Of a stretch of DNA of 64,000 nucleotides, positions 8,328-15,442 are shown one piece after another. The notes below the pieces were generated by a model, which worked only from the letters and a program-made list of their open reading frames with translations, did no database searches and was not told where the DNA came from. The stretch is taken from contig NZ_VTEX01000002.1 of the NCBI RefSeq assembly GCF_008180865.1, forward strand, positions 744,001 through 808,000, read 5' to 3'. Origin of the DNA: Rossellomorea aquimaris (lineage in GTDB: Bacteria; Bacillota; Bacilli; Bacillales; Bacillaceae_B). A program made the position numbers and the translations under genes. Numbering within the stretch: the stretch's first letter is position 1; each line of letters begins with the position of its first letter.

Positions 8328-8510
8328 TTATCCGATTGGGCCGCGGTCATTTTTTTTGAGAGGTTGAGCTATTTTTTCCATGGCTGGATCCATTACATTG
8401 TATTTTTGTTTTTTTATCTCAGAATAGATCTTTGCTCTTCTCGCTCCGAACCATACTCTTAATGTGATGAACGCCACTAGCAGGCCTCCAAAAATAAGTA
8501 AATACTCCAT
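8328..8510 (-). CDS. Small membrane protein of unknown function
   Basis: 60-residue protein with one N-terminal membrane helix ('YLLIFGGLLVAFITLRVWF') and a basic cytoplasmic tail. It occupies the place between yfkAB and yfkD. I do not recognise the family. The ATG at 8510 has a textbook AAGGAGG ribosome site seven bases upstream, which supports it being a real gene despite its size. Confidence 0.65.
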   Translation of the reverse strand: MEYLLIFGGLLVAFITLRVWFGARRAKIYSEIKKQKYNVMDPAMEKIAQPLKKNDRGPIG

Positions 8511-8572
8511 GATATCCCTCCTTCAATTCTGAATATTCTAATTATTATAACATATCAAAGAAAATAATAAAA

Positions 8573-8602
8573 GAGTGAAATAAGTTTTACCCCATTTCAC
8601 TC
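8573..8602 (-). terminator. Terminator of yfkD
   Basis: GAGTGAAAT / ATTTCACTC stem with a 12-base loop; on the minus strand it runs into TTTTATTATTTTC. Confidence 0.8.
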
Positions 8603-8614
8603 ATCTTTAAACAT

Positions 8615-9457
8615 TTATCTTGGTGTTTCGCTTGCCATGAAGCCGAAGTGGACGTGATCCTGAACTGGAATCCAGGCCCCGACTCCTTGGGATGTAACAT
8701 TTTTCACGACGACGGAGCGTTTTGTTCCTTTCATCACAAGGAACACTTCACCGTAGGTTACTTTTCCTTTTTCGTTAATCGCTGGTGCGTAGGCATAGAG
8801 GTAGCCAAGACGTTTGGGTGAAATATTGTACACCTGATCCTTCTTCGTCCCTGCTCCTACAATTGTTTGGAATGCAAGTGGCAGTTTGGATTTATCCATT
8901 GCTTTGATGAGCATCATTTTTTCTACATCATCTGCGTGTGGTACTTTAGCTGTCAATCCGCCCTTTACTACTTTTTGTGCTTCCTGGACGTAATGAATTT
9001 GGTAGTTTGATTTTCCGCCGCGGTTATCGAAGTAATTCGTGTTGACCTTTTGATACTCCCAGTTGGGGGATGTCTCGGTTGAAGCATAGTTTAAAGGCCA
9101 TTCCCCTAAATAGATCGTTGCCCGTAATCCAATCGTTGGTGCTTTATTCATGGTGGATTCATTCAGCATACGGATCAGGTTCGGGTTTTCTATTTTCACA
9201 TTCGATGTTTCGATCAATTCCTGGGACCACTCACTAGGTTGGAGATACGGTTGATCCTGGGTTGAGTTGGGATACGTATTTTCCTTTGCGATGTTCAATA
9301 CTGAGTTTGGGATCTTTACGCTGGTATCTTCAGGTGGTTTCGGAGCTTTCTCCGTCGCTTCCTTGTTTTCTTTTTTAGGATTATTTTCAGCGTGAATACC
9401 CGTTGTTGCAACGAAAAATGCGAGTATGAACATAAGAACAGTGCGCATGATTTTCAT
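8615..9457 (-). CDS. yfkD: YfkD-like secreted protein
   Basis: Exported protein of about 280 residues with unknown function, homologous by eye to B. subtilis YfkD. A signal peptide covers residues 1-24 (ending near 'TGIHA'); a proline- and lysine-rich linker follows; the main domain contains 'NPNLIRMLNESTMNKAPT' and 'NYFDNRGGKSNYQIHYVQEAQ'. ATG at 9457 is preferred over the ATG at 9475 because AAAGGAG lies eight bases before it. Its position between yfkAB and yfkE fits the B. subtilis order. Ended by the hairpin at 8573-8602. Confidence 0.88.
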   Translation of the reverse strand: MKIMRTVLMFILAFFVATTGIHAENNPKKENKEATEKAPKPPEDTSVKIPNSVLNIAKENTYPNSTQDQPYLQPSEWSQELIETSNVKIENPNLIRMLNESTMNKAPTIGLRATIYLGEWPLNYASTETSPNWEYQKVNTNYFDNRGGKSNYQIHYVQEAQKVVKGGLTAKVPHADDVEKMMLIKAMDKSKLPLAFQTIVGAGTKKDQVYNISPKRLGYLYAYAPAINEKGKVTYGEVFLVMKGTKRSVVVKNVTSQGVGAWIPVQDHVHFGFMASETPR

Positions 9458-9658
9458 GAAATTGACTCCTTTCAAACTTAACTTAAGGGTTTGCGGTTAG
9501 TTTTTCCTAGTTGGAAAAGCTTATCCCAAAAACTTTATTTGAAAGAATATTTACAAAATTCAAATATTATTTTATACTATTATTTATAAGAAAACAGTCA
9601 GGCTTCTACCTACAAAGCAAACTGGCCTGTTTTCAATCATTCCTACATTCCCTAAAAA

Positions 9659-9697
9659 AAGCAGCGGAGTTCATGATTGAACTCCGCTGCTTTTTTA
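9659..9697. terminator. Bidirectional terminator behind the Ig-repeat protein gene
   Basis: Perfect AGCAGCGGAGTTC / GAACTCCGCTGCT arms with a 5-6-base loop and T runs on both strands. The stop codon of the Ig-repeat gene (9695-9697) abuts it. Confidence 0.92.
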
Positions 9698-11671
9698 ATC
9701 ATACTGACAGGAACATTCTTCAGGTGGACAGACACATTTGATGTGTACTTCATATGGTTTGGTGGAAACCTTCTTGCCATCAATGACGACAAAGGCTTGG
9801 ATTGAAATACGATCATGCATTCCGTATTCAGGAATGATTTTGGCCAGATAGTTTCCTTTCTCGTCTGTGATAGCTGGGTTGGGTAGTATAGCACCCTTAA
9901 AGGGCTTTTCTTTCACTTCAAAGTGAACCTTGATATCTTCAAGCGGCCTGGAATCACACAGTACTCTTCCAGTGAGGCGGCCACCTTTGCAACCTATATA
10001 CGGCGGCACATGAAACGTCAGTTTGACTTCACTGCACTCCTGGCAGCCCGCATAAACAAATGTTTTTTCTTCAATTTCCTTATCCTCTATCACGGCACTT
10101 GCCGAATACATAACGTCTTTGAATGGAGTGTTCGGAGGCACTTTGACGTCACTGGTAAACCTACCATGTTCATCTGTAGACACAACATCTGGTTCAAACC
10201 GTAAAACAGGACTGGACAATCTCACTTTCACATTATCCAACGGTTCCTTGTCACATCTAACTTTACCGCTCACCTTTCCACAGCAGTCTATTACTTTTAG
10301 ATGATCCAGTTCAATAGTCGGATCTTTGCATTCACAATGAATTTTGACCGTTTTGATCATCGACTTGATCACCGTGTCACCTAAAGTGGTCGTCGCCTGA
10401 ATGGATATGTCTTCAGATTTTCCCAAGATTGGAGTGATCATTGTTTCATATTCACCTTGCTCATTGGTCAGGGCAGGATTGGGTTTCACTTCCACAGCAC
10501 CTGGTGATGAATCAATAATCACAATCTTGATCGCAGTATTTCGGATAGGGGTTCCGTCACATGTTAATTTTCCGGTCAATTTAGTGCCTTTACAAGGGAT
10601 GACCTCACACGGCACTTCGAGAGTCAGTTTAGGCTTATCACACCTGTCACAGCCTCCAATGACTTGGTCAGTGTCCTCCACTTTTTTCCCACCCACCACT
10701 GCTTCCGCTTTATAGAAAGCAGACTGAAACTTAGTTCCATTTTTCACCTTGACGACCGAAGAAAATTCTCCTTTCTCATTGGTCACTGGGACAGCCGGCT
10801 TAAACTTCAGAATCGGGGAGCCGGTTAGTGTTACCGGGATATTCGCCTGTGGTACGCCATCACAGGTAACTTTCCCAACCACAACGGCACGACAATCGAT
10901 TTTTTTGAATTTATTTAGCTTTATGTCCGGTTTCTTACATTTGACGCAGCGAACCTTCACTTCCCTTGTTTCTGAGGTAACCCTTTTACCGCCGATTTTC
11001 GTTGTTGCTGTGATCGTAATGGTCTCATTCACATCTGGAAAAAGGACAAGGGTTGCCGTAAATTTCCCGTCCCCCTGAGTAATCGCAGGATTTGGAGTGA
11101 TAACGATACGCTTGGATTGTGATTCAATGATAAATGAAATGGCAGCACTCCCTATTGCCCTTCCATCGCAAATGAGTCGTCCAGAAAGTTTTGCCCCCTT
11201 GCACCCGACAGGCTCCTTGATCGGATCCAGCGTAAGTTCAGGGTTTTTACATCTAATACAGTCCACTCTTACTGATATCGAATCCCTGATGGTTTTCCCG
11301 ATGACCACCGCCGTTGCAGTCACGATGACGTTTGGTATGATCGAAGTGCCCGGAGCCACGGTCACTCTCGTTGAAAACCGCCCGGTGCTGTCCGTGGCAG
11401 GATTCGGGTTATCAAAGACCAGTCCCGGGAATGATGACGACAGATTAACCGTGACACCTTGGAGGGGTTGATAATCACATAGCACTCTACCACTGATGAT
11501 GCCTTCACAGCTGATCGTGCCAATTGCATCTAATTGTATAGTTGGATTCGTGCATCCTTCAAAAGGGAAAATCCCTGGACATCCTCTGGGAGGCAAATCG
11601 ATATTACAATCAATGAACTTTACTAAGGATGGTTTTTTCTTTTTTCTCACTATACTCATTCCTTTACACAA
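9695..11671 (-). CDS. Cysteine-rich protein of six Ig-like repeats
   Basis: 658-residue protein that I cannot assign to a named family. After a basic leader with KKKK and a Cys-containing segment (residues 1-41), six repeats of about 97-104 residues follow. Each has a 'G.L.CDG.P' strand motif, a 'P.PA.T...G.F/Y' motif and ends in a C-x-x-C pair (CIRC, CVKC, CDRC, CECK, CQEC, CVC). Odd repeats (1, 3, 5) resemble each other more than the even ones (2, 4, 6), so the gene seems to have grown by copying a two-domain unit. The fold looks like bacterial Ig-like or carboxypeptidase-regulatory-like domains. No signal peptide, membrane helix or sortase motif is visible, odd for such domains; a spore-surface protein is one possibility. 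TTG at 11671 with AGGAG upstream is the likely start; the ATG four codons later has AAAGGA too close to it. Confidence 0.8.
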   Translation of the reverse strand: MCKGMSIVRKKKKPSLVKFIDCNIDLPPRGCPGIFPFEGCTNPTIQLDAIGTISCEGIISGRVLCDYQPLQGVTVNLSSSFPGLVFDNPNPATDSTGRFSTRVTVAPGTSIIPNVIVTATAVVIGKTIRDSISVRVDCIRCKNPELTLDPIKEPVGCKGAKLSGRLICDGRAIGSAAISFIIESQSKRIVITPNPAITQGDGKFTATLVLFPDVNETITITATTKIGGKRVTSETREVKVRCVKCKKPDIKLNKFKKIDCRAVVVGKVTCDGVPQANIPVTLTGSPILKFKPAVPVTNEKGEFSSVVKVKNGTKFQSAFYKAEAVVGGKKVEDTDQVIGGCDRCDKPKLTLEVPCEVIPCKGTKLTGKLTCDGTPIRNTAIKIVIIDSSPGAVEVKPNPALTNEQGEYETMITPILGKSEDISIQATTTLGDTVIKSMIKTVKIHCECKDPTIELDHLKVIDCCGKVSGKVRCDKEPLDNVKVRLSSPVLRFEPDVVSTDEHGRFTSDVKVPPNTPFKDVMYSASAVIEDKEIEEKTFVYAGCQECSEVKLTFHVPPYIGCKGGRLTGRVLCDSRPLEDIKVHFEVKEKPFKGAILPNPAITDEKGNYLAKIIPEYGMHDRISIQAFVVIDGKKVSTKPYEVHIKCVCPPEECSCQYD

Positions 11672-11748
11672 AACTCTCCTGTTATCTTATTCAGGGTTGA
11701 GTAGGCTGTTCTCACGAATTTCATCATCTGACGAATGATTTCATGCAA

Positions 11749-11776
11749 AAGCCCCGACAGATGACTGCCGGGGCTT
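11749..11776. terminator. Terminator of the yfkE gene
   Basis: GCCCCG(A)CAG / CTG(C)CGGGGC stem with a 4-base loop, T runs on both strands. Confidence 0.88.
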
Positions 11777-11780
11777 TTTT

Positions 11781-12836
11781 TTAAAGTAAGTAAAAACCGA
11801 TTCCCATAATGAAATAAGCTGCTAGGAGCGTCAGTCCCTCAAACCAGTTCGTCTCCCCGTCATTGGAGATGACGATGGTGACAAGTACTGCTGAAACCAT
11901 GGCCACCAGTTCTGGTAATGTAAACACCAGTGGCATGCTCGTTTCAAAAAACAGTGAAATCAATACAAGGACCGGCGCTACAAACATCGCGATCTGCAAG
12001 GTAGACCCGACTGCAATCTCCACAGCGATATCCATCTTATTTTTATAAGCCATAATGATTGCCGACGCGTGTTCAGCAGCATTTCCGACGATGGCTACGA
12101 TGATGACCCCGATGAAGAGCTCGCTCCAGCCGAATGTGTTCCCCACTTCTTCAAACGTATGAACAAGGCGTTCAGATACATAGGCAACGGCAGCAGTGGA
12201 AGCGGCAAGGATCAGCAACGCTTTCCCCTTACTCCACTCCGGCTCTTCATGAGCGTGCCCACCCTCTTCGCCTTCATGCTGATACACCCCTCGGTGAGTG
12301 ACTAATTTAAAGAATAAGGCAAATAAATAAAGAGCAATCAAGATGACTGAAACACCGATGGATAAAGACATGGTCTTAGCTTCGTTCATATCCTGGGCGA
12401 ATACTTCCGGGATCACGAAAGCAACGATAATGGCAAACATAAGCAGCCCCGAGTTGTGACGGGCATCAAACACGTTGAATTTCTGACGCTTGAATTTGAT
12501 TCCCCCTACAAAAAAGGATAACCCGGCAACGAGAAGCAGATTTCCAAGCACGGAACCCGTTAAGGACGCCAGGACGACGCCGATCAAACCAGCTTTTAAC
12601 GCAAAAATAGAAATAATGAGTTCGACCGCATTTCCAAAGGTAGCATTCAATAATCCGCCGATTCGGGGTCCTGACACAACGGCCAAGCTTTCCGTCGACC
12701 TTCCCATAAAGGCAGCGAGGGCAATGATCGTCACACAGTAAATCACGAACATGATGACACTCGGCCAATGAAGCAGTGAGCCGATGACTGAGATCGGAAC
12801 ACCTGCAAATACAAGCAGTGCGAATACTTTATTCAT
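11781..12836 (-). CDS. yfkE: Ca2+/H+ antiporter YfkE (ChaA type)
   Basis: Cation/proton exchanger of the CaCA superfamily that expels calcium from the cytoplasm. 351 residues with about eleven hydrophobic helices. The two alpha-repeats that form the ion site are visible: 'GNAVELIISIFALKAG' near residue 69 and 'GNAAEHASAIIMAYKNK' near residue 250. A His/Glu-rich acidic loop ('HEGEEGGHAHEEPEW') separates the halves. The order yfkD, yfkE, yfkF is as in B. subtilis, apart from the inserted Ig-repeat gene and stress genes. ATG at 12836; AGAAGGATC lies upstream. Divergent from the YdaG-like gene. Confidence 0.93.
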   Translation of the reverse strand: MNKVFALLVFAGVPISVIGSLLHWPSVIMFVIYCVTIIALAAFMGRSTESLAVVSGPRIGGLLNATFGNAVELIISIFALKAGLIGVVLASLTGSVLGNLLLVAGLSFFVGGIKFKRQKFNVFDARHNSGLLMFAIIVAFVIPEVFAQDMNEAKTMSLSIGVSVILIALYLFALFFKLVTHRGVYQHEGEEGGHAHEEPEWSKGKALLILAASTAAVAYVSERLVHTFEEVGNTFGWSELFIGVIIVAIVGNAAEHASAIIMAYKNKMDIAVEIAVGSTLQIAMFVAPVLVLISLFFETSMPLVFTLPELVAMVSAVLVTIVISNDGETNWFEGLTLLAAYFIMGIGFYLL

Positions 12837-12926
12837 GTGTAAGATCCTTCTTTCTAAAAGAAAATTTGTTTAAATCAAGGGAGATTAGACACATTATAGA
12901 TAGAACCCACTTAGGAGGTACAACAC

Positions 12927-13346
12927 ATGGCACAAAACTTAAAAGACAAAATCGTTGAGCTGTTTTCCAACCACAAAACCGGCACCCTTGCCACCATTCG
13001 TGATAACAAACCGTATTCACGCTTTATGATGTTCTACCATGAAGACCTTACTCTCTACACTGCAACCAATGAGCATGCTCACAAAGCGGAAGACATCGCA
13101 CAGAACCCTCATGTTCATATTCTTCTCGGCCATGACCGCGATTCCGATCATGAGCACTATGTAGAAATCGAAGCAGAGGCAACTGTGGAAGAATCCAAAG
13201 AGCTGAAAGAAAAATTCTGGAACGAACAACTCAAATCCTGGATCGCAAGCCCAGATGACCCGGAATACATGCTCCTCAAACTCACACCCAAAACCATCCT
13301 CTACTACGAAAAAACAGGCAAAGAACCCCAGGAACTAAGTCTATAG
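12927..13346 (+). CDS. YdaG-like pyridoxamine-phosphate-oxidase-family stress protein (GSP26 type)
   Basis: 139-residue protein of the flavin-binding split-barrel family, similar to B. subtilis general stress protein 26 (YdaG). Typical features: 'HKTGTLATIRDNKPYSRFM' at residues 16-34, 'LYTATNEHAHKAEDI' and 'NPHVHILLGHDRDSD'. A role in flavin- or F420-like redox chemistry is known for the fold, not for this protein. AGGAGG sits eight bases before ATG 12927. A SigB promoter would be expected from the B. subtilis parallel but no good match was seen in the 90-base gap to yfkE. Two 71-bp repeat elements follow the stop. Confidence 0.85.
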   Translation: MAQNLKDKIVELFSNHKTGTLATIRDNKPYSRFMMFYHEDLTLYTATNEHAHKAEDIAQNPHVHILLGHDRDSDHEHYVEIEAEATVEESKELKEKFWNEQLKSWIASPDDPEYMLLKLTPKTILYYEKTGKEPQELSL

Positions 13347-13358
13347 AGGACACCTAAT

Positions 13359-13429
13359 GAGGGACGGACCTTCATCTGGCTAGAGCCTTGATACAATGGG
13401 GCTTATGCTGTTTTGGAGGTCCGTCCCTC
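13359..13429. mobile_element. 71-bp element with GAGGGACGGACCT inverted ends (copy 1)
   Basis: Begins GAGGGACGGACCTT and ends GAGGTCCGTCCCTC, 71 bp in all. The inside (CATCTGGCTAGAGCC, then CTTGATACAAT) is clearly related to copy 2 at 13446. Size and inverted ends suggest a MITE- or REP-like element without coding capacity. Confidence 0.8.
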
Positions 13430-13445
13430 AACACTTTACTGCACT

Positions 13446-13516
13446 GAAGGACGGACCTTCATCTAGTTATAATCCTTGATACAATAGGTCTTATACTCCT
13501 TGAAGGTCCGTCCCTC
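13446..13516. mobile_element. 71-bp element with GAAGGACGGACCT inverted ends (copy 2)
   Basis: Begins GAAGGACGGACCTT and ends AAGGTCCGTCCCTC, also exactly 71 bp, 16 bp after copy 1 and in the same orientation. The central CTTGATACAAT and a following CTTAT are shared; the rest differs by substitutions and small indels. Confidence 0.8.
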
Positions 13517-13532
13517 ATCGCTTCTCATCGCT

Positions 13533-13922
13533 TTACTGCACTAACTCAAACGTTTCTTCGATTTTGATGCTGTCCTGTACGGATTGGACCATGGAGCAGT
13601 TTTTGCGGGTGAGCTTCATGGCTTTTTCGATTTTGTTTTCGTCGAGGTCCGTCCCTCTTATGGTGAAGTGAAGGAAGATGGCTTCGACTCTGTTTGCTTC
13701 GGCTTCATTGCGGGTTACGTCGGCTTTGATATGTATGTCGTCAAATTCGATGCGCATTTTCTCCAGGACTTTTCGAAGCACTCCCCCGCTGCAGACTGCC
13801 ACTGAAGATACCAATAATTGGAACGGACGAAATCCATACTCTTCGTTACCCGAAACCTCCAGCTTCCCAAACCCTAAATCTGTGAAAAATCCGCCTTCTT
13901 GCATGTTAAATTCCATTTTCAC
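13533..13922 (-). CDS. OsmC-family thiol peroxidase-like protein
   Basis: 129-residue protein of the OsmC/Ohr superfamily, whose members reduce organic hydroperoxides with two conserved cysteines. Both are present: 'SVAVCSGG' near residue 42 and 'RKNCSMVQSV' near residue 110. The usual N-terminal strands and the 'RPFQLLVSS' helix are seen. GTG at 13922 follows AGGAAGG by six bases; an ATG two codons later is possible. Oddity: the codons for 'RGTDL' (residues 89-93) are spelled by the sequence GAGGGACGGACCTC, identical to the dispersed repeat that ends 130 bases away. Confidence 0.85.
   Translation of the reverse strand: MKMEFNMQEGGFFTDLGFGKLEVSGNEEYGFRPFQLLVSSVAVCSGGVLRKVLEKMRIEFDDIHIKADVTRNEAEANRVEAIFLHFTIRGTDLDENKIEKAMKLTRKNCSMVQSVQDSIKIEETFELVQ
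13644..13657. repeat. GAGGTCCGTCCCTC copy inside the OsmC coding sequence
   Basis: Exact 14-bp match to the dispersed repeat within the OsmC gene, read in frame as part of 'RGTDL'. It is the only copy seen inside a gene body. Confidence 0.75.
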
Positions 13923-14045
13923 TTCATTCCTTCCTTATTATGTTAGTAGATGTTTTGATTTTACTCCATTCGTTTCGTATTGCCAAACAATGAAATTGGG
14001 GGTACCATCAAAGAAGCTATTATCAATGATTGGGAGTTTTTACAA

Positions 14046-15230
14046 ATGAATCAAACACTAACCTTCCGTTTCTGGGTCCTTGTCGGAATCGTGGCAATTT
14101 CAGGATTCTCACAAGGGATGCTCCTGCCGCTGATCGCCATCATATTCGAGCAGGACGGCGTTTCTTCCTCCCTGAACGGATTAAACGCAACCGCCCTATA
14201 TATCGGAATCTTACTCGCCTCTCCATTAATGGAAAGACCACTTCAGAAAATCGGATACAAACCGATGATCATCATCGGAGGAATTGTGGTCGCAGCGTCA
14301 CTCTTACTATTCCCGGTTTGGAAATCCTTCTGGTTCTGGTTCTTCCTGCGTCTTTGCATCGGAATCGGCGATCATATGCTGCACTTCGCCACCCAGACAT
14401 GGATCACATCGTTTTCACCAAAAGAACATCGCGGACGTAATATATCCATCTACGGGGTCTCTTTTGGAGTCGGTTTTGCCGTGGGGCCGATGATGACACA
14501 GCTCATCACCATCCATCAAGCATTACCGTTCATTATCTCTTCCTTATTAAGCCTGACCGTGTGGATGTTCGTCTTTAAATTACAAAACGAATTCCCCGAT
14601 CAGCAAAATATCGGCAGTGCCTCGTTCCTTGGATCGTTCCAGCGCTTCGGAAAGGTTCTCAAATATGCATGGGTCGCCCTGTTGCCTCCATTGGGATATG
14701 GATTCCTGGAAGCTTCATTAAATGGAAACTTCCCTGTGTTCGCCCTTCGAAACGGTCTTTCCATTGAAGCAGTCGCCATCCTCCTACCTGCTTTTGCCGT
14801 GGGAAGTATTATATCCCAGGTGCCTCTTGGGATTCTGAGTGACAAATATGGAAGACAAAATGTCCTTCTCATCGTCATGATGATCGGTTTTCTCTGCTTT
14901 TCGGCAGCAGGAATCGTCTCTGAATCCACCATGGGCTTATTTATCTGCTTTACGTTAGCCGGGATGGCTGTCGGATCGACTTTTTCACTCGGTATTAGTT
15001 ATATGACGGATCTTCTGCCAAAAGAATTACTTCCTGCCGGAAACATCATGTGCGGGATCTTCTTCAGCTTCGGAAGCATGATCGGTCCATTCGTTGGCGG
15101 AATCACCATCGACTGGTTCAAAGGCTCAAGCTTCTTCTATTTAATCGCATGCATGATGCTGATGATTTTTGTGAGCCTACTCGTCTTTTCCATCCAAAAT
15201 CGACGTGGAGAAATAACCCAGAATAACTAG
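14046..15230 (+). CDS. yfkF: MFS transporter YfkF-like
   Basis: Major-facilitator permease of 394 residues with twelve hydrophobic helices; substrate unknown, a drug-efflux-type profile. Motif A-like loops appear as 'PLMERPLQKIGYKP' (between helices 2 and 3) and 'GILSDKYGRQNV' (between 8 and 9). Order and length fit B. subtilis YfkF. ATG at 14046 gives a protein starting 'MNQTLTFRFW', and GGGAG lies about nine bases upstream; a longer TTG start at 13980 would add 22 polar residues and lacks a ribosome site. Divergent from the OsmC gene. Confidence 0.88.
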   Translation: MNQTLTFRFWVLVGIVAISGFSQGMLLPLIAIIFEQDGVSSSLNGLNATALYIGILLASPLMERPLQKIGYKPMIIIGGIVVAASLLLFPVWKSFWFWFFLRLCIGIGDHMLHFATQTWITSFSPKEHRGRNISIYGVSFGVGFAVGPMMTQLITIHQALPFIISSLLSLTVWMFVFKLQNEFPDQQNIGSASFLGSFQRFGKVLKYAWVALLPPLGYGFLEASLNGNFPVFALRNGLSIEAVAILLPAFAVGSIISQVPLGILSDKYGRQNVLLIVMMIGFLCFSAAGIVSESTMGLFICFTLAGMAVGSTFSLGISYMTDLLPKELLPAGNIMCGIFFSFGSMIGPFVGGITIDWFKGSSFFYLIACMMLMIFVSLLVFSIQNRRGEITQNN

Positions 15231-15273
15231 CACAAAACTCTTTCCATTATCATATACATGTGATAGGATTAGA

Positions 15274-15288
15274 TTATAATAATTATAA
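15274..15288. promoter_or_regulatory. PerR box upstream of zosA
   Basis: The 15 bases TTATAATAATTATAA match the PerR consensus TTATAATNATTATAA exactly. The site lies about 155 bases before the zosA start. B. subtilis zosA is a known PerR-repressed, peroxide-induced gene. Confidence 0.88.
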
Positions 15289-15333
15289 ATTACTAACTTC
15301 ATATACATTCAACTAAGAGCACGTGCAGTTTTG

Positions 15334-15358
15334 CTGTCACCTTTCATTGGTGGCAGCT
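15334..15358 (+). terminator. Hairpin between yfkF and zosA
   Basis: GCTGTCACC / GGTGGCAGC with a 7-base loop, then TTTCGTCGTTTTAT. It may end yfkF transcription or, being downstream of the PerR box, sit in the zosA leader. An ATTCTCAATGAGAAT palindrome follows at 15395-15409. Confidence 0.5.
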
Positions 15359-15442
15359 TTCGTCGTTTTATAGGGGTAATGACGTTGATTATTATTCTCA
15401 ATGAGAATCTCGTATTTTCATTTAACTAAGGAGGAATACGCT

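Noticed and set aside
12837-12926. SigB promoter for the YdaG-like gene (GTTTAA present)
   Set aside because: No GGGTAT-like -10 at 13-15 bases from GTTTAA.
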